Assembly: GCA_963978545.1 (NCBI GenBank)
Contig: OZ021722.1
Span: 10,011,401-10,075,400 of the forward strand
Reading direction: 5' to 3'
DNA from: Linyphia triangularis
Taxonomy: Eukaryota; Arthropoda; Arachnida; Araneae; Linyphiidae
DNA: 64,000 nt
In this document: positions 32,251 through 46,300 of the stretch, piece by piece
Numbering within the stretch: position 1 is the stretch's first letter
Layout: every line of letters starts with the position of its first letter
The notes under the pieces: generated by a model
The model's input: only the letters and a program-made list of their open reading frames with translations
The model's database searches: none
Told to the model about the DNA's origin: nothing
Position numbers and translations under genes: made by a program

Positions 32251-33854
32251 CCGTAAAATGGGGTGAATCGGAACAGAACTTCTTGAAATTAGAAAAAAAA
32301 AATATTATTTTATACAAATAAAGCAGTGTTATTTTTTATTCATCTTTTTAATTTGGCTAACATGTTTGGACTCTTGGAACATATGTTTTGTGTGGTTTTC
32401 AACACTGTCCTTATTTTTAAAAAAAAATCTGAAACAGCGTGCACACAATCCTGTGAGTTTCAACCTCTCCAAAACTTATCCCGTAATTACTAACATTAAC
32501 CTGTTATAGACTTAACTAATATAATTTTAGATAAGAATAAACATCCATAACAACATGCTATACTTTATTTAACTTGGTTTCAATAACTTTTTATTTTACG
32601 AATTTTTATGTTTTTCCTCGTCTCGATTTTGAGATTCGCGGGGTGAATTCTAACACAAGAAAAGTGGTATTAAAAAGCGATGTTTGGCAAGATTATGTTC
32701 CACACAAGATTCTCTCTAATTACTCCATTCAAGAGAGTAATCAAGATTGCTGGCTTGTATAAATGTCAGAAGAGGAGCCTAGTTTTCGCATGGTACAAAA
32801 CCCAGTTGTTCCAGTGGTTTTTCTCTTGATGACCTTGTTATCTATAACGAATATGGAAAAAAGCAATCTATATGCAGGGCCCGATTTAGAATTTTTTTTA
32901 CTGTTGGTCCAACATTCAGAGAGAGGCCCCCAATAGCAAATATTTATTTTCTTACGTCACAATATTACCAGATCAAGCTACATTCGTTAAGACTAACTTT
33001 TTACAATTGAAATTTATAGTTTACTTTCACACAATTTTTTTTTTTTTATAATTAGTATGATCTTGATTTCCTCAAAACTTTTGAATTAATCCAGACCCCC
33101 CCATGAGCACTGATTTTAAAGCACACTTTCCTGTATTTTAAACTTACATTTTACCACAGGGTCCACAAATTATATTAGTAATAAAGATTACTTAATTTTA
33201 TAACAATAATTGTAAATAATACAAAGTAACCTTTCCAGTGTTTCCACGATCTCACCAAAACGGAGGGCCAAAAAAGTCTACGGAAGAGCCTGCAAACCAA
33301 CCAATCACATAGACTTTTTCATTTCATAATATAAGAAGTTGTATATGGTTGGTGAACATCTTTTTACAAGAGGCGAGAGAAGGAGAACAGCGGCGTAAAG
33401 CCCTTGTCTCCGTGTACATATGAAGAAGTTGTATATGATTGGCTGAACCGGAAAGATTTGCTTAATAAGGTTTTATTAAGTTAGTCTATCTAACTTAACT
33501 CTCTGTGACTGTAAAAAAAAATATGGAATTTGCGGATGTGTAACTAACATTTTTTTATTATTTTTGTTCAATACCTCCCATAAAAAGACCATTATATTTA
33601 AAATTTTCAGAAAACTTTCAAAATATGGGGGCCCCCAAATTTGATTCGCCCCATTCTGCGGGGTGAATCGGAACACCATAAAAAAATTCAAAATAAATTA
33701 AAGTCATGGTTTTTTCAACATTTTTGGGGGTTGATCCTCAAAGAAGTAGGTAAGACCCAAGTTTTAATGTCAAAAGTATGTTCGTTAGCGATCTTATCAC
33801 ACCCGATTTTTACTTTGAAAGTTGAAAAGTGTTCCGATTCACCCCATTTTACGG
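32251..33854. mobile_element. Element M, copy 2
   Basis: Ends CCGTAAAATGGGGTGAATCG and its complement, with TA on both sides (32249-32250, 33855-33856). It contains the same decayed ORF zone as copy 1 (about 32660-32860). It also has an insertion from about 32878, beginning CAGGGCCCGATTTAG, that copy 1 lacks. Confidence 0.75.
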
Positions 33855-33856
33855 TA

Positions 33857-34379
33857 TGTTGTCATATGTGATCCGAATAGAAGTAAAATAATGGGAATGT
33901 AAAAAAAAAAATGTAAATAAAATATACGTTAAAAACGAAACACTTTCAAGAGAGAAATCAGTTCGTCCCTTTTCAGACAAGCACATCAATCCAAATACCA
34001 AACTGTCTCGCGATTGGAGAAACTCATTTAACGTCACGACTGGCAAGCCAATGAGTGTCACTGAGGCAAAAAAAAGGGTGGAGCCTGAGGAACAAAATCG
34101 TGATGCCATTGCTCATTCCCTTATCGCTACTAAAAAGTGTGTAATTACCTTTTGCCCGCGATAATATCTTGAGAAGACCTTTAATTTTTAAAAGTCATCT
34201 TAAATTTTTGTCTTTTAGTATTTTAATATTTGTCTTTTAGTATATTAATATTTGTCTTTTTACCTCTTAACCTTTAGTTTTCATCTTTTTAAAGTTTAAA
34301 ATTTGTAATCTAGTTTTTATCTTTTAAAATCTTTTCTTACATTTTGTCATTTTCATTGATATCTTTTTAAATTATCACC
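33857..34379 (+). promoter_or_regulatory. Probable promoter and 5' UTR of gene B
   Basis: Upstream of the gene B ATG there is a relatively GC-richer block (33960-34170) with GCCAATGAGTG (a CCAAT-type motif near 34053). It is followed by three short repeats of TTAATATTTGTCTTTTAG-like sequence (34195-34265). No TATA box at a convincing position. The transcription start cannot be placed from sequence alone. Confidence 0.35.
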
Positions 34380-34391
34380 ATGAATGCTCAG
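34380..34391 (+). CDS. Gene B exon 1 (start codon, 4 codons)
   Basis: CACCATG context, encodes MNAQ, donor CAG|GTATGT, phase 0. Chosen because the next good exon begins in phase 0 and has no nearer upstream ATG. A different first exon cannot be excluded. Confidence 0.6.
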
Positions 34392-37300
34392 GTATGTTGT
34401 TATCTCTTTCTATATACTTCCTCTGTTGTAAATTATTACTCTAATTATTATGTTTTTAAGCCGCGAAACCTTGATTTACGTCCTTGTTTTGTGCGGTTTT
34501 TTTTCCCCCCTTCCTATTTTCTCCTATATCAGTAACCAGTGATCGGTAAACCGCAGCTTACCAGCCTCTTGCGGCTCTTTCACCGTATGAGTGCGATCTA
34601 ACTTCATAATTAACAAAATTATCATAGCGATATTTGGTTTTATTAAATGCCAGTAGCTAGTTAAAACCGACTGCTAAACGCATTATTCAGAGTGACCACA
34701 GAACCTGGAAATCAGGGAAATGTCAAGAGTTTTTTTTTTTTTTAAATTTCACGAAAATCAGGGAAATTTTGTTTCTTGTGAAGGCACGTTTACTGATGGT
34801 TTATCCATACTTTGGCGCCATTTTCCCGGAAAATTGTGGTGGTAATCGTTAGAAGTGGATTGTTACGGAATAATTTTAACTTTTCATTACCGCCAAAACT
34901 ATTTTTTAAAATATTGGCATATTATCCCTTTAGCATACATGGTCTATTTGATCAGAGTGTCTACGCATCTGGAAAAGTTGGGGAAATTTGAAAAAAAGTT
35001 TGCAGTAAAATCAGGGAATTTTTTAGAAATGTATCAGGGAACTTATTTTCCTGAATTTTGTGGCCACCCTATTATTCCTACATGGTTCGTTTTGTCATTT
35101 ATTCATTTTTTTTTGTATTTTGCGTTTTATTTTAAAGAAGGATTTTTGAATACGTTTTTTTTATTTTTTTTATTTATGCTATATCTCGGATTGTGAGATT
35201 ATTTTAAAGACAGATTTCCTATAAATTCGTTTTTGATGCATCAGATTTCCTGAATTGTGTTTTTTTATGTGTTTTAAAGAAAAATTTCCGGAAGCTAAAG
35301 TTATTTGAATCATTTATCTTAAAGTAGATTTTGTGTGTATATGTTAAGTTTGTCAATGGTGGCCAAATCTGCGAAATCCCTTGCTGTCATCCCATCGGGC
35401 TGAAAGATAGATTCGATATCGATGACAATGAATTCTATCAAATTTTGGGACTGTAACTGTTACTAAAAGGTCGCTTTTACGAAATACTAATAAAATAACT
35501 AGCAGTCATCCAATCGCTCTGAAAATCACTCGGGCCAAATCCGGTCAGCGGGCCGAGTAGATGCTAAAGCTGATATAAAGAACTTAAGTTAAAAACTTTG
35601 TTTTTATGGGTTATATTATTTATTGATCAAATTTCATACTGACTAATAGGTAGTTTTTCAGAGGAGGGTAAAATATCGAAACCCATTACTCTTTCTATTT
35701 AATTCAAAAGTGGCTGAAATGTCTTAATTATCACATAACATAGGCACTTTACCACACTTATGAATATCAAGAATGCTTTTTTAGAATTGAATTCATGTGA
35801 AAGTAAACAGTTGGGGAGAAAGAAGGAAAAAAAAAAATTCTATTAAAAAACATCCATAATGTAAAAACTCAATTTCCTTAGCAAAATATTTAAATAAAGT
35901 ATACTTATTTAATGTAACTATTTTTCATGGAGGCCGTGCCTTAGGCCCCCGAATTACCTGAAATTATTTTGAAAATCGTTAAATATAATATAGAAATAGA
36001 TTACTAAGATATGGTAAATTCGGAATTACCTTGATGCGAGAGGTTTATTAGTTATTTGCAGTTGCATCAATGAAAATGTTTCCTTTGTCATGTAATGCTA
36101 TAATTAATATTGTTTTATTGTGCTATTAACAACCTATCTATATTCTGTTCAGTGCATTTGATCACTATGTCATAAAGTATATTGTAATATATCATAAAAA
36201 TATTCATATTTTGATTCTAATTTAAGATGGTAATCAAAAGTGTCCATTAATACTTGTTATAATACCAACCATCGTCAATGGTAGGGCCCCTCCTGTTATG
36301 TAATAGTAGGAATCGGTTTTTTAAATCTTGTCCTGGTTGTTATGCATTCATTTAACTACTTCTGATATTTTTTTATTTAACAACTAGTTCTTACTTTTTT
36401 CCTTGCTGTATTTTGTTTCATCCTGGCCCAGGGGTGAACTGTTAGGGTTGTCCGGTCTGTGTTTGAAGAAAAAGGGCAGGTTCAATACAGAAGGGTGTTT
36501 TTTTTGTTTTTTCAATTTTTATTTCAATATAAGTAGTCTTTCTTGACTTTTTTGTTTTAAACCAATGCATTTGAATTCCAATCACTCCCCACTAAATGGC
36601 CTTAAATTTTTCATTACTTTAACTATCGTATTATGCATTTTTACGTATTTTATAATCATTTTATTTTTAATTTCCGGTGTCATTTTGTAATTAACACACT
36701 AGTTATGTACCTGTACGTTCTTGATTTTACAATTTAGTTTTTGCATCAAACTTATAATGAATTATGAAAACCTAAGTTCACACAAAGACAGAACATTGTT
36801 TAATTAAACTAATTATAAAACAATTCAATTATTAAAATTAATAAAAACACTATTTAAATATATAAATATTATTACATATAAATATAAAAAAAAATAAATT
36901 ATTATTTATTAGTTATTGAATTATTTTACTATTAACCATAATATTAAATTTCCTTAATGTTTATTCTGAAAATTTCATTTACCGGTACGGTGCTCAATTT
37001 TCCCAATCTTGGCAGTAACTCCAAATGTAGTTGAGATTTTTTAATTATAAAATACGAATTCACAATATTTTGCTTAGTTTACCGTAAAAATGTTAAATAT
37101 TTTGAATTTACTTATTTATTTGCTCACTAACTTATATCGCAATACATGCTTTAAAATCTATGAGTTATTATTAATAAGTTAAAAAAAAGTGGCTGGTAAA
37201 GTACCAGCGCTCAAAAAAGTATCTGGACGTCGCCGTACCGTTTTTTTTTTTTTTTTTTTTTTTTACAATAAACTTCTTTTCACCCAAAAATTCTTAAGGA

Positions 37301-40300
37301 GTTTTCGGGTTCAAAAAATTAATGCTATACGATGGTTTTTTTAATTTGAAATTTAATAAAACTGAATAATAATTAAAATGGGCTTTCATTAACATTGTGG
37401 TAACTGGTAACTTAGATTTGTAAACCTTGTTTTCATGTGTGGTTTTGTTCTAACGATATGTACAACTGTAGATGCCGCCACGATTAAAGGCATCCAGAAT
37501 CTCCCTATAATCCTACGCTTGGTGCACATTAAAAATGGGTCGTGCCTCCAATGACCTCTCGATAGTGTGGTGGAGTCGGAAAAAGGAATTTACAGTAGAA
37601 GATTTTGATCTCGTATTCTTCTAGATGCTCAAAATTACGAGACGTGGCTGTGTTAAGCACTTAATTAATCAGTGGCAGAAATAAGCAGTCGGAACGGAAG
37701 TTGCAAACATTTATGTCCATGTTGCTAACCGAACCAAATATATGACGTGGCATTGAAAAGAAAGAATCAATTAAGCATTAAATCTGGAAAATATTGAGTA
37801 TCCAATGGGTAAAAGGATTTTTTTTTTAAAGTGCTAATTCATAGGAATAGAAAACAGTTTTATTAGGTTCACTTGTTTGTCAATGTAGTGCTATAGTTGT
37901 TGCAAGTTGTTTAAGTTCTGACATTTTTGAAAATTTGATTTTTTTTTTTAGGTTTTTATCATTTTTGCATGAAGTTCATACTTCTTTTTTTTTCGGGGAG
38001 CTGAACCCATGTCTGCATTCTTGTGGTCTGGGTTTTCATCCTTAACAGTAAAAGTTGAATTATTCAGAAGTAAATGATAAATGGAAGGGAAATTTGTAAA
38101 CCTATATTTGAATTTTTTTTGTAGTAATTTAATTGTTGTGGTATTTTTTACAAGCATGCTTTGCCTGGTATCGACTTCTTCCACGTCTTCATTCTGTAAG
38201 AAAATGTTTTTGGCATCATAATTTATCCTTTTATGCAAAGGTGTAAAATAAAACCTCGTCTTTCAGACAGTGGCATAACCAGAAAATTCCTGTGGGAGGG
38301 ATTTTCAATTATTACTTAAGTTTGTTCCAGTATTCCTGTGAATTAAAACAACTTCAGTGCAAAACTTTTTCATCCCACGTTTGCCACATGCTATCAACAC
38401 TTTTACGGTTTCTTAATCTGTCACCTATATTATGAGAAAATATTAAAATGGTTTTTGTCCATTTTTTGAGCTACACAAAACAGGCTCAGCACAGAACAAC
38501 ATTTTATCAAGATCCCGTTGTATCCATATTTTCTTGATTATAAATTAATATGAAATTTTTCTTGTTTACTTAAATTCAATTACAGAAGGAGTAATATTTT
38601 AGGTTAACGGATAAATGCTAATATCAGGCTAATTTTACTATAGAATTATGGCACTTAGAAATAAAAGGTAATATAGCACTGATGCCTTATATCAAATATA
38701 ACATTTAAAACATCCAGATTTTTACGTTTCTTTTAAACGATACTCTATATTGAACTTGCGTAGAGTTCTTGGATGTAATAGCTATACTTCAGTGTGATAT
38801 GATCGCCTAATTCTGTGTGAATGTTAGATTAAAAACATATTATATTGAAATGATTTACAATTGCCAAGCATTGCTTATTCAATCGTTGCAAAACCCTAAG
38901 ATGTTAGGGACTCTAGGCTCTCTCTCTCTTATTCAAAGTATAATACAAAGACAGAAACATGTTTATTCCAAGTCTGGTTTTGTTCACCTGTTCCTTCTAT
39001 GTTAAATTACTATTTCTTCCCTGTTGGATTTGTTGAGCATGTTCAGTATGCAAGGCCACAAAATACACAACCTTGTACATGTTACGTACACAGCCTTTTA
39101 TATATGATATAACACTTTATTATGTTTGATCCTTGTATTAAGATAAAGATTTGATTTTTCCTTTAAGACTGAATTTAAAAATTTAAATTTTTTAGCAAGA
39201 ATTTTTGCGAGATGTGCCGGAAAAGTTCAGGATTTTGCTAAACACCATGGACTTTTTAGGTGCGGTGTATGTACAGCAAGCTCATGCTGTGAAGAGGTAA
39301 GCCATCACTTGATTAATTTTGTAAAGAGGCTCATAGATATCATATCAGGGTTCCCACAGTCATTGAACAGAGTGGCCACAAAACCTGGAAATCAAGGAAA
39401 TGTCAAGAAGATTTTTGATAGTGGAAAAAATCAAGGAAATATCGGGGGAACTTTTTTAAATTTCACCAAAAGCGGGGAAATTTTCAGGCATGTTTTCCCG
39501 TTCTTGCGTATTTGGACTCCACTTACCTGAAGATTTATTGTAGTAATCGTTAGAAGTTTAATGTTCAGGAATAATTTAAACTTATTATTACTACCTAAGC
39601 TATTTTTAAAAACTTGGCATGTTATTGCTACCTAAGCTATTTTTAAAAAATTGGCATGTTATCTCTTTTGTATACATGTTCTATTTTATTGAGGTGTCTA
39701 CACATCTGGAAAAATTGGGGAAATTTGAAAAAAAGTTTACTGTAAAATCAGGGAATTTTTTAGAAATCTGTCAGGGAATTATCGGGGAACTTTTTTTCCT
39801 GAGCTTTGTGGCCATCCTTACAAAAGGATTTATGCTTGTTTTATATTTTAAACTTGTTTTCCAGGCTTTAAAAGTGCTTGAAAATGCTTGGAGGTCCTTA
39901 AACAGGGTTCCCACGGTCATTAAAAGTGCTTAATATTTTTGAAATTGTTTTCAAGGCCTTGAAAATGCTTAGAGGTCCTTAAAAGTCCTTGAAAATGCTG
40001 AGAGGTCCTTAAAAGTCCTTAGTTTTTACAGATGTTGTCCAGCTGCAAAATTTATAAAAATAGAACTCGGACTTGCTATCCCCGCATGACTGCCACTTAT
40101 CTGCACCATATAAAAAATTTCCGACATATTTGTATTGTGCATCCACCAACTTTTACTTTTTTTTTTAGAATATACTTTATTAAAAATTTAAATATAGATA
40201 TGATGTCTGAAAACGAATTTTCATAGGTCCTTAAAAACATTAATTAGGTCCTTAAAAGTCATTGATTTTCATTCTGTGATGTGAGTGGGAACCCTGTTAA

Positions 40301-43300
40301 AGTCCTTAATTTTTTCACTTATCTAGGCAGCCTTAAATTTTTTTTGTATATTTGTATTACGCATGCATCAACTTGTTCATTGTTTGGTTTGTATTTGCTG
40401 ATTGGTGGAGTAGGAATTGAATGGTTGTAGTTGCACACCGTACTCTGTGAGTCAAACATGCGAGATTAGTGTTAGTGTTTTGCATGCCAAAAAATCAGAC
40501 TATCATCTTAAGATCCTGATGAAAGAAAAGAAAAAAAATCTAATATCCCTAAATTTTTTTATTTAGGTCCTTAATAGTCCTTGAAAAGTCATTGATTTTC
40601 ATTCTATAATTTCTGTGGGAATTGTGTGTATGTATATTTTTATGGCAAGGGACTAATTAGGTTTTAGCTTAATTTGCATTATATAGCAGACTACGCTTGT
40701 TTTACACTTTTCAGTACTTGCATATTAAACCGTTCACCCTTTTGTAATAACATAAAGTTAGCCAAACATGGTCGACCAAATGCAGTAACTAAAATATTGT
40801 TGATTTGTAAACAAGTCATTGTAGTGTATGGAATGACAAAATGTCATTTCCATTTAATAAAATTACAAATGTAATAAATAAAACAGGAAATGTAGTTATT
40901 TGCTTTCTTCTTGATCTTTAAATATAATATATATTTAAGAATACATGGGTGATTTGGAATGATATCATGGTCTAGCACTCATTAAGTTATATATTTTTAT
41001 TTTGTCATTTTGGCAACAGAAATGAGATTTAACAATTTGCGAGATTTTGGTAAGGATAAAATAAATCAATGGATAGATGTGTAAGTACCCACATTTTTTC
41101 CCATTAAAGAAGGAAATTGGCTCAGTAAAAATAATAAAGTCCAGCGTGTAGCATAAAGGATAATATAAATTAAATCAAAATAATGGCTAAAATGTGCTTT
41201 ACGCTGCCCAATTGACTACTTTGCAAAATACCGCCTAGTTGAATTGACACTTCTACTGAATTGAACTACAGGTTTGCCAAAATGAATGCCAAGTTGTAAT
41301 GGAACTATGTTGGTGCCAAGTTAGCATATTTGGCACAAAATCGCCAAAAAATAAATAAATTGGGCAGCGTAAAGCATATTTTAACTAAAATTATACCCTA
41401 GAATAAAGGCCGATTTACACATTATCAGTTGACATACCCATACGATTTTTAATTGCCAGTGTTAACACCATGGAAACGCTGCATTCCAGCTCCAAGAGAA
41501 GACAGTTTGTCCCTTGATCATTTCTGGCTGGCGGCTCCAGTTAATCAAACACTTTCTATTTACTAGCATGTCATCTCCACTTCAATCGAATGCACTCTTC
41601 TGCAGCTACCAATAGGGATTGTAATGCTCGCAGAAAAGCTGGATTGTTCCAGTGTTGTAACCTCTCTCCATTGCTACCTCGGGACAACATTACTTGAGTC
41701 TTCAGTCTATGCTGTATCTATGCTTATCAGAGTGGCCACAAAACCTGGAAATCGGGGAAATGTCGGGGAGCTTTCTGATTCTGGAAAAAATTCAGGGAAA
41801 TGTCAGGGAACTTTTTAAAATTTCATGAAAATCAGGGGAATTTTGTATTGCTTAAGGCACATTCATCCATATTTTGACGCTATTTACTTGGAGATTTGTA
41901 GTGGTGAGCCATTAGAAATTTAATGTTACGCAATAATTTTATCTTTTCATTACCAGCAAAACTATTTTTTTAAAAATTGCATATTATCTCTTTAGCATAC
42001 ATGTTCTATTTGATCAGGGTATCTACACATCTGGAAAACCTAAGAAAATTCGGGAAATTTGAAAAAAAGTTTGCCCTAAAATCAGGGAATTTTTTAGAAA
42101 TCTGTCAGGGAAATCGGGGAATTATCAGGGAACTTTTTTTCCTGAATTTTGTGGCCATCCTGCTTACGCTTAAAGATAAAGTTCTGAACAAATCACAACT
42201 TTTATAATAATATTGATAACTAGCACACATAGTTCTGTATTAAACTTAAATATATTTTGATAATGAAAAGAAAATAATTAAAATTTAAACTTTAAAGCTC
42301 TTAATATTTTACTTTTTTAATCAGGGACATTATTAAGAGTTTTAATGAATCCACCACACGTCGTTCCAATCAGCCAATCGGGGCATAGCAAAACCAGCTC
42401 ACACATCAGTTCTAGGTACTCCAGTGAGTAAATTATCATTAAAACCATGATTTTTTTTCTCGTGGTACATTTCAGCAGATAAGATAAACACCGATATAAG
42501 ATTTTTTGATAAAAATTTCTGTTCTTGGAACGTAACTTAAAAAAATTAGAAAACTGGTTTTTATTAGATTTTTTTGTTGGCAAATATAGTAAAATTGTTA
42601 GAAGTTGTGTAGCTTGTTAAATTTTTTAATACTTTTTTATGGTTTTTGTCGCTTTTGCGTAAAGTTCAGCTTTTTTCCTTGGAAGCTGTATCTTGTTATG
42701 CTATAGTACATTTAATTAAACCTCATTAAACATTTAAAAAGAACAGAATTGTGGTGATTTGAAAATGGTTTAATTAAAAATTTTTGCAATATAAATGCTG
42801 TGCAAGATAAGGTGGGTACTGGACAAAAGGTTGTATCACCAGGCCGTACGATGTTTCTAAAACATGAGCTTGTACGATAGGAAGATCGATAGTAAACAAA
42901 TGTTATATGCCTGAAAACTCTTTATTTTGCAAAATTTTCTTGACAAATTTGATTTAAAGTTTGTGTCATAAAATCAATAGTTTATGAAAACAAAGTTCCG
43001 AGCAATTGAATTATTTAAAATTAATAAATGGAAGTATTTAATAATTATAATTAATTGTTAAATATTAATATTTAAATAATATTGCATACTAAGTGTTCAA
43101 ACTATTTAATTATTAAAATTAATTCTGGAATTATATTATTATTAAGAATAATTATTATTTGTTATATTATACTGAAAATTTGGGTCAGCATGTATGTACA
43201 TCTAAAATCACCGGGCTGATTTTTATGTCCTAGTGCACCCTTGTGCAAGACTGAACAGTGTAAATGTTTAAGGCATTTACGTTTCGGAGTATATAAGTAA

Positions 43301-46300
43301 AGTGCTGTTAATAAATTTATTAATATAGTTTGTAATATAATACATATTACAGTCAAACCTCTTTAGCTCAAAGTCAATGAGGTCACCAAAATTGTTTGCA
43401 TTGAATTTCATGTTAAACAAATAATTTTTTTTAAAGTTTTAGGTATGAAGAAATGCTTTTACTTCACATTAAACAGGATTTCATTTTAAGCGATTTCGCA
43501 TCAACCTGGTTTTACTGTAATAGAATGGTATGTTGGAATGGTGTGGGCTGCGTTTCTATATTCAATTTCTCTTTTCAGGAGGAGCGTCAAACTCCTCAGG
43601 AAGCTGGCCAGGCGAATCAGGACGTTCCGGGTAAGAAGAGGTTTTTGTTCTTTGAAATACTATGCATCCTTCATTAAAGTGGCCACAGAACTCGGAAATT
43701 GGGGAAATATTGAGGAATTTTTTTAAATTTCATGAAAATCAGGGAAATTTGATATTTTTTTTTTTTAAGGTCTCCTTGTTCATCCATATTTTGGCACCAT
43801 TTATCTGGAGAATTGTGCTGGGAATCAATAGAAATTTCATATTAAGGAATAATTTAAACTTTTCATTTCTGCCAAAACTATTTAAAATCTGGAAAAGTTG
43901 GGGAAATTCGTAAAAAGTTTGCTGTAAAATCAAGTAATTCTTTAGAAATTTATCGGGGGAACTTTTTATCCCAAATTAGTAGTTCTTGCAGTAATCAAAA
44001 GACTGTTTTGAACTGGGTAATCGGAAGAGATAAAATTTTAAAAGATTTACTATTTATTTCATCCCACTTTTACAAATGCATTATAGGAAATAGATCAATT
44101 GAATTCTAAAAATATATGTCTTATATATCTGATGATTGATAATTAAAAAGCAAAACATTTTCCAGGGATTGAGAGAACAACATGTAAATGATCAGGTACA
44201 GATGTAGTATAGGACATTTCTCTAGCGAGTTTTTTTGTGTGTTTTTTCCCCCTGATAAATACTGTTTCTGCCAACAGGTTTTGTTTTAAAAAATGTTTTA
44301 ATTTTATTTACTTTATTATTTATATTTTAACTTAATATTATTATTATTTATGTTTTCATTGTTATTTTAGTTAGCATACCATTGATCTTGGCTATTTTTC
44401 AGACTGTCAAATTAAAAAAAAATCACCAAATTTCCTATACTACATCTGTTCCAATTGTTTGTATAAAAAATGGAATAAAAATTCTTCATTTACTCTACCC
44501 AGTTTCCAACAATACTAGACAACAGGTACCTGAAAATCATGCCACACAAATGTAATATTCAGCACAAAAGAAATTAAATAGGAAATATATAAAAGGGTTA
44601 AAATAAATAATTAAAAAAAATATTGCATCATAACATAGATTAAAAGTCACAAAATAGCATGCGTTTTACTTTCTTTAGAAATAATACCTATATCCGAATT
44701 TTTTTCTATTTTAAAAGCCAGGTAGGAAGACTTTTAAAATAATAGTTTCATCAAAATACACAATTACTGAAGACCAATTATGGAAATATATATGAAAAAT
44801 AATAATTGTTAAAAGTTTCATTTATTTATAAGTAATAGTCTTTAAGTTAAATCCATTTAAACTCAAAAATGGGACTAAAGACATCACAGAGAAACACAGT
44901 TTCAAAGTTTCCACATTCGAGTTATGTAACAAAAACTAAATATTGAAAGTTCTACTTATGATAGAAGCAAAATTTTTGTGATTTTATTTAAAAATATTTT
45001 TAATATTTTTACTTTCAATTACTCATGTGTATACATAGGGTAATAAAAGTATAGCATTCAACGTTTTGGAACACCCTGATTTCAAAAAAGTGATCTAGAA
45101 AAAATGTCTGTGTGATCAGAATAACTCCTGAACTAATTGACCTACAATGTTCAAATTTGATGTGCCGATTGGTGGTGGCACAAGGACCTACCATTAAGGT
45201 TTTCGTAAAAATCGTTCATGCGCATACGGTAGCTGTTATTGAAAAAAAATCATGTTTTTCAATAGTTTTTAAAAAACGGCTAACGATTTGTTTCAAAATC
45301 ACTGTGGTCATGCCTCTTAAGGTGTTCGAAACATCCCTACCTCCGAAATTCCCTTAAAAATGCTTTAACTGTGTAAAAAGTCGAAAAACAAATGCTTTTA
45401 ACACAGAGTTCTCTTTCCTTGAGCATACCTCATCAACGATCGTTTTTTCTTCTCTCCTCAGCTTCACTTACATTAAAGGATAATATAAGAATTATCGAAA
45501 GTATAATGCCAAAATATCATTTTGGCAGATTTTTTTTTTTTTTTAAAGACTTTTGCAAGAATTATTGCAAAAAATATCACTGAACTGGCAATTTTTTCTA
45601 AATGAATGAGGAAAAAGTAAAAACGGTAGATGACACAAATCCACGACAGTATTATAGTGTAATTGAAAGTTGTGCGATGTTCCACTCCCCTAGTTACAGT
45701 AATAAAATAAAATTTGAGTCCTAGACCCGCTTAAAAATATTTTAGATTTTCTCCATTTCCTTCCCCATTCAATGTTTGCTTGATTCCAGGCGTGCGAGAC
45801 CCCGGCCGTCTATTCCCTGGCCAGGAAGCATCACAAAGAGATGTCTGATGCTGTGGCGCAACAGCGAGGGATGGCCATGTAAGTTATCTCTTGTCTTAAA
45901 ACCAGTTTTGCTGGAGGTTAAAATTTCTAAATAAGAATTAAAATTCTAGATAAGAATTATTTTTACTTATTTACTAAGTAAGAAATATTTTTAGTAAATT
46001 TTAAATGCTTACAAGTTGTTTTGTTAGTAAATCATTAGTAATATATAGATCGGGGCATTTTATATCATATATTATAGGCAGGCATTTTATAATATATAGA
46101 TATATCTATTTAAATTCCAAAGATGAGAAGGGGGAGGGAGACTTTATTTTCGGTAATAGTTCATATTTATGTAAAAAAGTGGAAATCAGCGTTTTTGCCG
46201 AACTAGAACATTTCTGATTTAAAATTGGTTGCTCAATAGAATGTTTTGAATACTTATAGTAAACAAATTTTAGATTTAGAACAAATATTTAATTTTTTGT

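Larger units (their letters stand above)
39347..40617 (+). mobile_element. Element H copy carrying nested G and H copies
   Basis: It starts CAGGGTTCCCACAGTCATTG and breaks at 39368 where element G begins. It resumes at about 39817 (GCTTTAAAAGTGCTTGAAAA), is broken again by a second H at 39903-40296, and ends near CTGTGGGAATTG. In gene B intron 2. Confidence 0.7.

Noticed and set aside
34855..35196. 113-codon ORF
   Set aside because: Covers the 3' half of element G plus T-rich DNA; the same region is out of frame in other G copies.
39196..39296. Cys-rich frame (RCGVCTASSCCEE) of gene B exon 2 as a zinc finger
   Set aside because: Its continuation stops in exon 4 and it has no start codon; kept only as a finding about dual open frames.
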